Shown: positions 1 to 6,350 of the stretch, one piece after another
How positions within the stretch are numbered: position 1 is the stretch's first letter
Layout of the letters: each line of letters opens with the position of its first letter
Assembly: GCA_003167015.1 (NCBI GenBank)
Contig: PMUF01000458.1
Coordinates: forward strand, 1 to 8,274
Reading direction: 5' to 3'
Origin: Chitinophagaceae bacterium
Lineage (GTDB): Bacteria > Bacteroidota > Bacteroidia > Chitinophagales > Chitinophagaceae
DNA: 8,274 nt
Program-made: the position numbers and the translations under genes
The notes under the pieces: model-generated
Told to the model about the DNA's origin: nothing
Databases searched by the model: none
Seen by the model: only the letters and a program-made list of their open reading frames with translations

Positions 1-267
1 GTGACAAAATCGGCGGTGATCGGGTTTACCAAATTTCTTGCCTCGTATTGGGGTCACAGGAAGGTAAGGGTCAATTCGCTGTCTCCCGGTGGGGTGGAGA
101 ACGGACAGGATGTTTTTTTCAGACAGAATTATTCCAACAAGACTTTATTGGGCCGGATGGCGGCGCCTTCGGATTATCAGGGGGCGATCGTCTTTCTGGC
201 GAGTGAGGCATCGGCCTATATGACGGGAGCTAATCTTGTCGTCGATGGGGGATGGACGGCTATATGA
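1..267 (+). CDS. Short-chain dehydrogenase/reductase, C-terminal part (gene starts upstream of the window)
   Basis: This is the last 88 residues of an SDR-family NAD(P)-dependent oxidoreductase. The window opens at VTKSAVIGFTKFLA. That matches the region just after the catalytic Tyr of the YxxxK motif, with Lys3 as the catalytic lysine, so the GTG at base 1 is almost certainly an internal valine and not a start. The family's VRVNSLSPGGV segment (residues 23-33) and the C-terminal ITG-N-hxVDGG motif (here MTGANLVVDGGW, residues 74-85) are both present. The ending DGGWTA resembles the SDRs found in sialic/legionaminic-acid clusters (PtmA-like 'flagellin modification protein A'), which fits the NeuB-family gene 54 bases downstream. 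The substrate cannot be read from this fragment. The SDR family call is firm; the PtmA-like assignment is from memory and tentative. Confidence 0.9.
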   Translation: MTKSAVIGFTKFLASYWGHRKVRVNSLSPGGVENGQDVFFRQNYSNKTLLGRMAAPSDYQGAIVFLASEASAYMTGANLVVDGGWTAI

Positions 268-321
268 CAGCCGGACGGTAAACGAACGAGCATTATTCCT
301 CATACACTAAAATAAACATCT

Positions 322-1263
322 ATGAACACGACCATTCAGGAACAGGTAAACGCCATCGGCGCGAAGACCCGTAAGGCGTTTCGCGTCAGCCCGGGAAGGA
401 GTATCGGCGCCGGTCATCCGGTGTACATTATTGCCGAGATCGGGATCAACCACAACGGATCTCTCGAGGTTGCGAAAAAGCTGATCGACGAGGCCGTACA
501 GGCCGGTTGTGATGCCGTCAAATTTCAGAAGCGGACGCCGGAGCTTTGCACTCCCAGGGACCAATGGCACCTGGAGCGTGACACCCCCTGGGGCCGGATG
601 ACGTATATCAATTACCGGAAGATGATTGAAATGGGTTATGAAGAATATGCAGCCATCGACGCTTATTGCCGCGAACAAGGCATCGACTGGTTCGTCAGCT
701 GCTGGGATGAAGAGTCCGTCGATTTCATGGAGCAGTTCAATCCGGGGGTCTATAAATTCGCCAGCGCTTCCCTGACCGATCATGCGTTGATCAAAAAAGT
801 GCGGAATACCGACAAGCCATATATTTTATCTACGGGCATGTCGACGATGGATGAAATCCTTGCGGCTGTGGATAAATTCGGCACTGATCAGCTGATGATC
901 GCGCACTCTACGTCTGCCTATCCCTGTCCGCCCCAGGAGCTCAACCTGCGGATGATCGAGACGCTGGGGGATCTTTTCCCGGAAACGCCTGTAGGCTATT
1001 CCGGTCACGAAACGGGGCTGGCTACGACGGTCGCCGCGGTGGCTATGGGCGCCTCTTTCGTGGAAAGACATTTTACGCTGGACAGGGCTATGTGGGGTTC
1101 CGACCATGCGGCCAGTGTCGAGCCACAGGGTATGCAGAAGCTGGTGAGGGATATCCGGGATGTAGAGCAATCGCTGGGCGACGGTATCAAGCGCGTGTAT
1201 GACAGCGAGCTGGGGGCCATGAAGCGGTTGAGAAGGGCTCGTGCCGCGGAGGCGACGGTATAA
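322..1263 (+). CDS. neuB: NeuB-family nonulosonic acid (sialic-acid-like) synthase lacking the C-terminal SAF domain
   Basis: The 313-residue protein belongs to the N-acetylneuraminate/legionaminate/pseudaminate synthase family. Members condense phosphoenolpyruvate with a 6-deoxy or N-acetyl hexose in a metal-dependent aldol-type reaction in the cytoplasm. Family motifs occur in order: AEIGINHNGS (38-47), KFQKR (67-71), STGMS (170-174), H195, GYSGHE (225-230), ERHFTLD (248-254), SDHA (260-263) and LGDGIK (285-290). H229 and E248 match the residues that bind the divalent metal in characterised NeuB. Full-length NeuB proteins are usually about 340-350 residues and end in a SAF/antifreeze-like domain after a 'RRS' linker. 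This one stops about ten residues after its LRR, with no frameshifted remainder, because the next gene begins at once. The ATG at 322 has an A-rich leader and no clear Shine-Dalgarno. Which sugar is made (Neu5Ac, legionaminate, pseudaminate or KDN) is not decidable here; the symbol denotes the family only. Confidence 0.9.
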   Translation: MNTTIQEQVNAIGAKTRKAFRVSPGRSIGAGHPVYIIAEIGINHNGSLEVAKKLIDEAVQAGCDAVKFQKRTPELCTPRDQWHLERDTPWGRMTYINYRKMIEMGYEEYAAIDAYCREQGIDWFVSCWDEESVDFMEQFNPGVYKFASASLTDHALIKKVRNTDKPYILSTGMSTMDEILAAVDKFGTDQLMIAHSTSAYPCPPQELNLRMIETLGDLFPETPVGYSGHETGLATTVAAVAMGASFVERHFTLDRAMWGSDHAASVEPQGMQKLVRDIRDVEQSLGDGIKRVYDSELGAMKRLRRARAAEATV

Positions 1264-2144
1264 TGCAAACGATCGTCTACTATACCACCGGCATCCTGGT
1301 GCTGAGCGTATTCATCTTTATCTGGCTGGAGCGTAAATTTCCTTATACCAAAGGGATGCCGATCTTCCGTGATGGCTTTTGGGTGGACCTGGTATGGTAT
1401 ACCTTTATTCAGAGCTATTTCCTGAAGATCTTCATCTTCGACTATATCATCATGCCGCTGGACCGGACCTGGCATCTGTCCTCGTTACACATGGTCACTT
1501 CGTGGCCGGTGGCTGTGCAGGTGTTGTTCTTCCTGGTGGTGCATGATTTTTACATCTATTGGTTTCACCGGGCGCAGCATCATTCGAAGCTGTTATGGCG
1601 GACGCATGAGGCCCATCATTCCAACAAGGAGGTAGACTGGCTGGCGGGCACGCGTTCGCATTCGCTGGAGTTCCTGATCAACCAGACGGTGGAATTTGCA
1701 CCGATCGTACTGTTGGGGGCCAATCCGATCGTCGTTCCGATCAAGGCGCTGCTGGATGCCGTGTGGGGGATGTATATCCATTCCAATATCGATGTCCGGT
1801 CCGGCAAGCTGCAGTATTTTATCAATGGGCCGGAGATGCATCAGTGGCATCATTCCAATGACAGGGCTGTGTTCTATGCCAATTATTCCACTAAATTCGC
1901 TATATGGGACTGGCTGTTCGGGACGGCCTATTTGCCGGGGCATAGGAAGCCGGATGAGTTTGGCCTTCCTTATGATTATCCCCGGGATTATTTCCTGCAG
2001 CATTTCTTTGCGGTTAAAAGGGTGGATGAGAAGCGGCTGGCAGCGAAATATCCTTTGTTCAGGGCGTATCATTTTTCCCGACAGGGGATCACGGAGTGGG
2101 TAAAGAGAAGGTGGCGGGGCACGAAATCTGTAGTAGAGAATTAA
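1263..2144 (+). CDS. Sterol desaturase / fatty acid hydroxylase superfamily membrane protein
   Basis: A 293-residue integral membrane protein with the histidine clusters of the di-iron sterol desaturase/fatty acid hydroxylase superfamily. These are H94...H102 with HRAQHH (102-107), HEAHH (115-119), H133, H173 and HQWHH (193-197). The pattern is HxxxH(H), HxxHH, HxxHH, expected to hold two irons at a membrane-embedded active site that hydroxylates or desaturates lipid-like substrates with O2. Hydrophobic segments lie at about 3-22, 42-64, 82-100 and 143-165. The ATG overlaps the synthase stop by one base (TAATG), and a GGAGG about ten bases upstream (1248-1252) supports this start and translational coupling. 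The substrate is unknown: a sterol is unlikely in most Bacteroidota, while an ornithine- or sphingo-type lipid, carotenoid or fatty acyl group are alternatives. The family call is strong and the role in the operon is inference. Confidence 0.92.
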   Translation: MQTIVYYTTGILVLSVFIFIWLERKFPYTKGMPIFRDGFWVDLVWYTFIQSYFLKIFIFDYIIMPLDRTWHLSSLHMVTSWPVAVQVLFFLVVHDFYIYWFHRAQHHSKLLWRTHEAHHSNKEVDWLAGTRSHSLEFLINQTVEFAPIVLLGANPIVVPIKALLDAVWGMYIHSNIDVRSGKLQYFINGPEMHQWHHSNDRAVFYANYSTKFAIWDWLFGTAYLPGHRKPDEFGLPYDYPRDYFLQHFFAVKRVDEKRLAAKYPLFRAYHFSRQGITEWVKRRWRGTKSVVEN

Positions 2145-2154
2145 ATTCAATGTC

Positions 2155-2520
2155 ATGGCGTGGGTGTATCTGATCATCGCGGCGGTCTTCGAGATAGCGT
2201 GGACATTCTCCTTACGGTTTATGAATGTGAAGAAGCTGAGGACGCTTCACTGGAAGGCTTTTTTTGTCCAGGCCGGGAATTGGGCTGTTGTGTGGCCATT
2301 TATAGGCTATATTGTTTTTGGGCTGGCGAATATTTATTGTATTTCCATTGCGATGAAAGAGATCCCGGCCAGTACGGCCCTGGCGGTATGGATGGGGACG
2401 GCGCTGGTGGGGGTGAAGTTGGTGGAGATCTTTTTTCTGAAGGGGACGTATGACCTTTATCAATTTCTTTATATAGGGTTGATTTTGGTCGGGATCGTGG
2501 GGTTGAAGCGGCATCCATGA
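2155..2520 (+). CDS. Small multidrug resistance (SMR/DMT superfamily) transporter, Gdx/SugE-like
   Basis: A 121-residue, four-helix membrane protein of the SMR family, which work as dual-topology dimers exchanging protons for small cations (guanidinium or quaternary ammonium compounds). The N-terminus MAWVYLIIAAVFEIAWTFSL carries the essential membrane glutamate at E13 and a tryptophan at W16, as in SugE/Gdx proteins. The segment IPASTALAVWMGTALVGV (70-87) matches the SMR signature of helix 3, and the C-terminal helix ends LVGIVGLK. Helices lie at about 3-22, 36-55, 60-93 (with a break) and 103-118. It is slightly longer than the usual 105-110 residues, mainly in the loop between helices 1 and 2, which is rich in Lys and Arg. 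It starts 10 bases after the hydroxylase stop, so it is probably co-transcribed with it. Guanidinium export is the default guess. A role in exporting or flipping a product of the upstream genes is possible, as for other DMT members, but nothing here shows it. Confidence 0.85.
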   Translation: MAWVYLIIAAVFEIAWTFSLRFMNVKKLRTLHWKAFFVQAGNWAVVWPFIGYIVFGLANIYCISIAMKEIPASTALAVWMGTALVGVKLVEIFFLKGTYDLYQFLYIGLILVGIVGLKRHP

Positions 2521-2536
2521 TGGGGGGTGACTCAGG

Positions 2537-3040
2537 CTATTCCGGGTTATTCCTTCTTAACTTCAGTTGATCAATATCCTCAATATCTTTTGTGCGTGAT
2601 AAGGCTAATTTACTTTCGATTAAATCATTGTAATTTATGTATGGCACTTCAACATCATGAATCTTTGAAATGATTCTATTGTCGAAAGACGAACGAAACC
2701 TGGAAAGGCCAAGCAGCTCCGGCAAAAAGTCCATCTTAAAATTTTCCTGCTCTAACTTAAAAAATGATTTTTTCGGATTGGGGGCAATCTCATCCCTGAA
2801 TTCGGTTACATCTAACCCCAATTCCTCCAATGAATCGAGGAGTTTAAAGTAATTATCATAAGTTGGATTATACCAAAAATCAAGATCATGTTTTTCCATC
2901 AAATGACCTGAAGTGTCATGCGATTGACGGAGATAACCATGTAATGCAACTGCAGTCCCTCCAACCACCAAATATTCAACAGAATGCATATTGAGTATCT
3001 TGCAGACTTTCAATACACTTTCGAATAAGCTATTCTCCAC
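2537..3040 (-). CDS. Nucleotidyltransferase-fold protein of a two-gene cassette
   Basis: A 167-residue soluble protein with the hallmarks of the minimal nucleotidyltransferase fold: YLVVGGTAVALHGY (23-36, with G27-G28 and H34-G35), then DLDFW (52-56) carrying the paired acidic residues D52 and D54, and a third acidic residue in KMDFLPE (D104). The C-terminal part, DLIESKLAL...RTKDIEDIDQLK (139-160), is the helix seen in related proteins that follows the fold and ends in 'K/RxKDxxDIxxL'. Relatives are common in Bacteroidota and usually annotated only as nucleotidyltransferase. The exact reaction is unknown; AMP or nucleotide transfer to a protein or tRNA is known for distant relatives in toxin-antitoxin and abortive-infection systems. 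The start is GTG at 3040, inside the end of the small gene upstream (11-base overlap); M18 at 2989 would cut the first helix. GC is clearly lower than in the flanking genes. Confidence 0.8.
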   Translation of the reverse strand: MENSLFESVLKVCKILNMHSVEYLVVGGTAVALHGYLRQSHDTSGHLMEKHDLDFWYNPTYDNYFKLLDSLEELGLDVTEFRDEIAPNPKKSFFKLEQENFKMDFLPELLGLSRFRSSFDNRIISKIHDVEVPYINYNDLIESKLALSRTKDIEDIDQLKLRRNNPE

Positions 3041-3221
3041 TGCCTGATTGATTCAAAGGTTTACCTGACTTAGACGGCCCTAGAGTAGAAGAATGACTTT
3101 TCAAAACAGCAATAAATTCACTCAAATCCGATTCGCGTTTGGATTTGGACTGTTGAGGTTGCAATAAGTCCTTGCTTGCTTTTAGTTCCTCAATGCTTGT
3201 ATAGCGAGTAAGCTTTTTCAT
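3030..3221 (-). CDS. Small hydrophilic protein (63 aa), partner of the nucleotidyltransferase
   Basis: The 63-residue product starts MKKLTRYTSIEELKASKD. It is rich in Ser, Lys and Gln and has no membrane segment or signal peptide. A short helix-prone stretch is likely at 8-20 and another at 31-42 (SDLSEFIAVLKS), followed by a flexible Ser/Gly/Lys tail. I do not recognise a named domain, though small proteins of this look often precede this type of nucleotidyltransferase. The ATG at 3221 is preferred over an in-frame TTG at 3233 because a GGAGGA lies directly before it. The stop overlaps the nucleotidyltransferase start by 11 bases, which argues for coupled synthesis and a functional pair. An antitoxin, substrate or regulator role is inference only. 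Confidence 0.65.
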   Translation of the reverse strand: MKKLTRYTSIEELKASKDLLQPQQSKSKRESDLSEFIAVLKSHSSTLGPSKSGKPLNQSGSGE

Positions 3222-3377
3222 GATCCTCCACAAATTTAAAACTTTTTTTTCTTAATACAAGATAGGTAAATAAATGGATGCCAATGTGTTGCAAAGTCGT
3301 ACACCCGACTGTATCGAAATCGAACGGTCCGGGAGCAGGAATTTGTATAATCGATTGACAGTTAGATTAAAAGCAAA
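3222..3377. other. Divergent intergenic region between the small cassette and the ABC permease
   Basis: These 156 bases must hold the promoters for the leftward two-gene unit and the rightward permease. The half nearest the cassette is AT-rich, with a run of eight T on the + strand around 3243-3250. The half nearest the permease contains an imperfect dyad, TCGTAC (3297-3302) and GTATCGA (3311-3317), directly followed by a short direct repeat ATCGAAATCGAA (3313-3324), which could be an operator. A TATAAT (3346-3351) is present, but no -35 or Bacteroidota TTTG/TAnnTTTG pair with good spacing was found, so no promoter is called. Confidence 0.4.
3224..3229 (-). promoter_or_regulatory. Ribosome binding site of the 63-aa gene
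   Basis: On the - strand GGAGGA ends two bases before the ATG at 3221 (GGAGG-ATC-ATG). It is the strongest Shine-Dalgarno match in the - strand genes here and decides the start of the small protein. The spacing is short, and the leader just upstream is A/T-rich, as is common in Bacteroidota. Confidence 0.5.
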
Positions 3378-5843
3378 ATGGCACCCTCTTGGCCGCTAAA
3401 GAGGAAAACCTCCCCCGTGGTTATCAACTATCTCAAAACTGCCTTCCGCAATCTGCTGAAAAATAAGGGTTTTACCGCTCTTAATGGATTGGGTCTCACG
3501 CTGGGTATCGCTACCTGCCTGCTGATCGTCTTCTATGTGATGGACGAACTGAGCTATGACAAGTACAATGAAAATGCGAGCCGCATCTACCGGATCAATA
3601 ATATGATCAAGTTCGGTGGCAATGAAAATACTTATGCCGGCTCGCCTGCGCAAGCCGGGCCCACCCTGAAAAACGAATTTCCGGAGATCGAGCATGAGGT
3701 GCGGCTGATAAAATCCGATGGCATCCAGGTGAAGAAGGACAACCAGTATATCAAGGAAGACCACGCCGTCTTCGCGGATTCCACCCTTTTCGCGGTGTTT
3801 ACCCTGCCCATGATCGATGGCAATCCGGCCACTGCTTTGAAGGACCCGCATTCCGTGGTGATCACGGAACAGACAGCCAAAAAATACTTTAACCGGGCCG
3901 ATGTGGTCGGGCAAACGCTGCTGATCAATGATACCGATGCCTACAAGGTTACCGGGGTCATCAAGGATCTACCCGCCGAATCCCATTTCCGATTCGATTT
4001 TTTCTTCTCGATGTCCACGCTGTCCGATAGCCGGGAAGATTCCTGGCTGTCTAATAACTTCACTACCTATGTCCTGTTGAAAAAGGGCGCCGATCCTGCC
4101 AGGCTGGACGCTAAATTCCCCGCGTTCATCCGCAAACATATGGGCCCGCAGCTTCAGGGCGCGCTGCACATAACAGTCGATGCCTTCGAGCAGAGCGGGA
4201 ACTACTACCGGTTCGGCCTCTTTCCGCTGACGAGTATCCATCTCCGGTCCAGCTGCATAGATGACCTGGCCGCAAACGGTAACATAGACTATGTATACAT
4301 CTTCTCGGCCATCGCCTTGTTCATCCTGTTGATTGCCTGTATTAATTTCATGAACCTGTCGACTGCCCGGTCGGCTAATCGTGCCAGGGAGGTCGGCATC
4401 AGGAAAGTGCTGGGCTCGCCGCGGAAATACCTGGTTGCCCAATTCCTGACGGAATCCGTCATTGTCACGATGGCCGGCGCCGTCCTGGCTGTATTCCTGG
4501 CCTGGGCCCTTCTGCCTGTGTTCAATACGCTGTCCGGTAAAGAGTTGGTAGTTAACTCCCACCTCTTCGGTCAACTGCTGCCTATCCTGGTCGCTTTTGT
4601 CCTGATCATCGGCTGCCTGGCTGGCTCTTATCCCGCCTTATTTCTTTCGGGCTTTCAACCGATCGATGTATTAAAGGGAAAATTATCGACCGGCTTTAAA
4701 GGCGGGCGTTTGCGCAGCGTTCTGGTAGTGTTCCAGTTTGGCATCTCCTTGTTCCTGATCACCAGCACCCTCGTGGTTTACCGGCAGATCAAATACATCC
4801 AATCCAGGGATATCGGGTATAACCGGGATCACGTGCTGATCGTACACAATACGGAAACGCTGGGCAATCAGTCCACTACCTTCAAAGAGGAGATCAAACA
4901 ACTGGCCGGAGTAGACAATGCCACCCTTACCAGCGCATTGCCGACGACCGGAAATGGCGACTATACGGCTCTTTTCGAAGACCGGAGTCTCGATCAGAAA
5001 CGGGCCGTCCACTCCCAGCGGTGGAGCGTCGATGAAGACTATCTGAACACGCTGGGTATCCGGCTCAAGTCGGGAAGGGATTTCTCCCGGCAGATGCCGA
5101 CAGATTCCAATGCGGTCATTATCAACGAGGCCGCTGCAAAGCAGCTGACGTATGCCAATCCGTTGAACGAGCAGGTGTACGCTCCGGGGGATAATATGCT
5201 CAAGAAGATCAATACCTACCATATCATCGGGGTGATCAGGGATTTCAACTTCCGTTCCCTCCGGCAAAATGTAACGCCGCTGATGCTCCAACTGAAGCAA
5301 GATCCGGGCGCACTCAGCATCCGCATCCGTGCAGGCGCCGATGTCCCGGCTATTTTGGCGCAGGTCAGTGACAAATGGAAGGGTCTCTCGCCTAACCGGG
5401 GATTTGCCTATTCTTTTATGCAGGAAGATTTCGATGGCCTGTATCGGTCGGAATTACGGATCGGTCAAATATTTCTCGCTTTTAGTACGTTGGCCATCCT
5501 TATCGCCTGTCTGGGTCTGTTCGGGCTGGTGGCTTATGCCGCCGAGCAGCGGACGAGGGAGATCGGCATCCGAAAAGTGCTGGGGGCGCAGATTTACACC
5601 ATTGTGAGCATGCTGTCGAAGGATTTTATCAAACTGGTGGTGTTGTCGATCGTTATCGCCAGCCCGCTGGCCTGGCTGGCTATGGACAAATGGCTGCAGG
5701 GTTTTGCCTACCGGGTCGACATTTCTTTATGGATATTCATTATAGCGGGGCTGATCGCATTGCTGATTGCTGTTTTGACTGTGTCTATTCAGACCATCAG
5801 GGCTGCGATGGCTAATCCTATAAAGAGAGAGAAAACGGATTGA
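3378..5843 (+). CDS. ABC transporter permease, FtsX/MacB type (eight transmembrane segments)
   Basis: The 821-residue protein has the duplicated architecture of Bacteroidota FtsX-type permeases. A first helix (about 33-56) is followed by a periplasmic MacB_PCD-like domain (about 57-300) and an FtsX domain with helices at about 304-326, 355-380 and 398-424. A second helix (446-467) precedes a second periplasmic domain (about 468-690) and a second FtsX domain with helices at about 695-718, 750-768 and 782-804. The two cytoplasmic coupling motifs AREVGIRKVLGS (336-347) and TREIGIRKVLGA (726-737) show the internal repeat. Such permeases couple ATP hydrolysis by a separate MacB/LolD-like ATPase to mechanical work on lipoproteins, peptides or envelope enzymes; no ATPase gene is in the window. 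The first 13 residues (MAPSWPLKRKTSP) are atypical. GTG at 3417 (V14, giving VVINYLKTAFRN...) fits the usual family start and has GAGGAAA upstream, so it may be the true start. Confidence 0.93.
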   Translation: MAPSWPLKRKTSPVVINYLKTAFRNLLKNKGFTALNGLGLTLGIATCLLIVFYVMDELSYDKYNENASRIYRINNMIKFGGNENTYAGSPAQAGPTLKNEFPEIEHEVRLIKSDGIQVKKDNQYIKEDHAVFADSTLFAVFTLPMIDGNPATALKDPHSVVITEQTAKKYFNRADVVGQTLLINDTDAYKVTGVIKDLPAESHFRFDFFFSMSTLSDSREDSWLSNNFTTYVLLKKGADPARLDAKFPAFIRKHMGPQLQGALHITVDAFEQSGNYYRFGLFPLTSIHLRSSCIDDLAANGNIDYVYIFSAIALFILLIACINFMNLSTARSANRAREVGIRKVLGSPRKYLVAQFLTESVIVTMAGAVLAVFLAWALLPVFNTLSGKELVVNSHLFGQLLPILVAFVLIIGCLAGSYPALFLSGFQPIDVLKGKLSTGFKGGRLRSVLVVFQFGISLFLITSTLVVYRQIKYIQSRDIGYNRDHVLIVHNTETLGNQSTTFKEEIKQLAGVDNATLTSALPTTGNGDYTALFEDRSLDQKRAVHSQRWSVDEDYLNTLGIRLKSGRDFSRQMPTDSNAVIINEAAAKQLTYANPLNEQVYAPGDNMLKKINTYHIIGVIRDFNFRSLRQNVTPLMLQLKQDPGALSIRIRAGADVPAILAQVSDKWKGLSPNRGFAYSFMQEDFDGLYRSELRIGQIFLAFSTLAILIACLGLFGLVAYAAEQRTREIGIRKVLGAQIYTIVSMLSKDFIKLVVLSIVIASPLAWLAMDKWLQGFAYRVDISLWIFIIAGLIALLIAVLTVSIQTIRAAMANPIKREKTD

Positions 5844-5862
5844 GGCATTTTGGGCTTCCCCT

Positions 5863-6264
5863 TTACTTCGTGAACAGCCAATTCGTTCCCCCCAGGGCAT
5901 CACAGGGCACTCCGGCGGGACAAGGCTTAAAGGACAATTCAAGCTGCGCTGAACCTATCACCGTATAATTGCAACTAAGCGTATCTTTCTCGAAGGAAAC
6001 TATCGTAACAAAAGAAATCAGGCGCCCATTCGAACCGGAAGATAAAAAATAATTCAGCGTATCCGGGGCGGACAGCGGTTCCTAAAAAAAGCTCGCACCC
6101 GTCACGATTACCGTGTCTGCACCTACAAAATTCAATGTAGAGGATGTCTCCGTCGGACTGGTCTCTACATAAGTCCCTGACAATACAGGCGAACTGGCCG
6201 ATTTATGGCAGGATACTGAAACCACTGCAAAAAAGACCGAAATGGCCGCTGCGAGATGTTTCAT
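5863..6264 (-). pseudogene. Small lipoprotein gene interrupted by an in-frame TAG
   Basis: The reading frame starts at ATG 6264 with MKHLAAAISVFFAVVSVSC, a lipoprotein signal peptide whose lipobox VSVSC puts the lipidated cysteine at residue 19, followed by a Ser-rich linker and LSGTYVETSPTETSSTLNFV (37-56). It stops at TAG (6082-6084) after 60 codons, right after seven T in a row. The same frame then stays open for 72 more codons to TAA at 5863-5865, running from EPLSAPDTLNYF through CNYTVIG and CPAGVPC to a C-terminal TNWLFTK. The downstream half has the alternating polar/hydrophobic pattern of the beta-rich small Bacteroidota lipoproteins and ends in the familiar W-x-F-x-K style. This suggests one gene of about 133 codons hit by a single substitution such as CAG to TAG, not a frameshift. 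A sequencing error, a recent pseudogene, or a functional 60-residue product are the options. An in-frame TTG at 6291 is a poorer start because it places extra residues before the signal peptide. Confidence 0.7.
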
Positions 6265-6350
6265 GACTTTGGGATTTTCTAATGTTGACAAAAAAAATCA
6301 CCTAACCGTTGCGCGGATTCAAGTCAAACGTTGCACCTCTATCTGCATGA

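Noticed and set aside
1..3. GTG at base 1 as a start codon of an 88-aa protein
   Set aside because: It corresponds to the valine within the SDR YxxxK motif, so the gene begins before the window.
1593..2177. 194-codon - strand frame across the hydroxylase gene
   Set aside because: It is antisense to the His-box protein, and the Arg/Pro/Ile-rich composition fits a shadow frame.
3969..4574. 201-codon - strand frame inside the ABC permease
   Set aside because: The opposite strand encodes the conserved FtsX region. The product is highly charged, without motifs, and explained as an antisense shadow.
5844..5862. Possible terminator between the converging permease and lipoprotein genes
   Set aside because: Only a three-base GGG/CCC pairing is visible in the 19-base gap, too weak for a hairpin.
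5727..5942. 71-codon - strand frame at the end of the ABC permease
   Set aside because: It overlaps the permease C-terminus and uses a different frame from the lipoprotein continuation (5863-6081), which is the better explanation of the second half.
6303..6334. Possible promoter and CGTTGC direct repeat upstream of the lipoprotein gene
   Set aside because: On the - strand TTTG (6328-6325) is followed 20 bases later by TAGGTGAT, a poor match to TAnnTTTG. The two CGTTGC copies 22 bases apart are too short to distinguish from chance.
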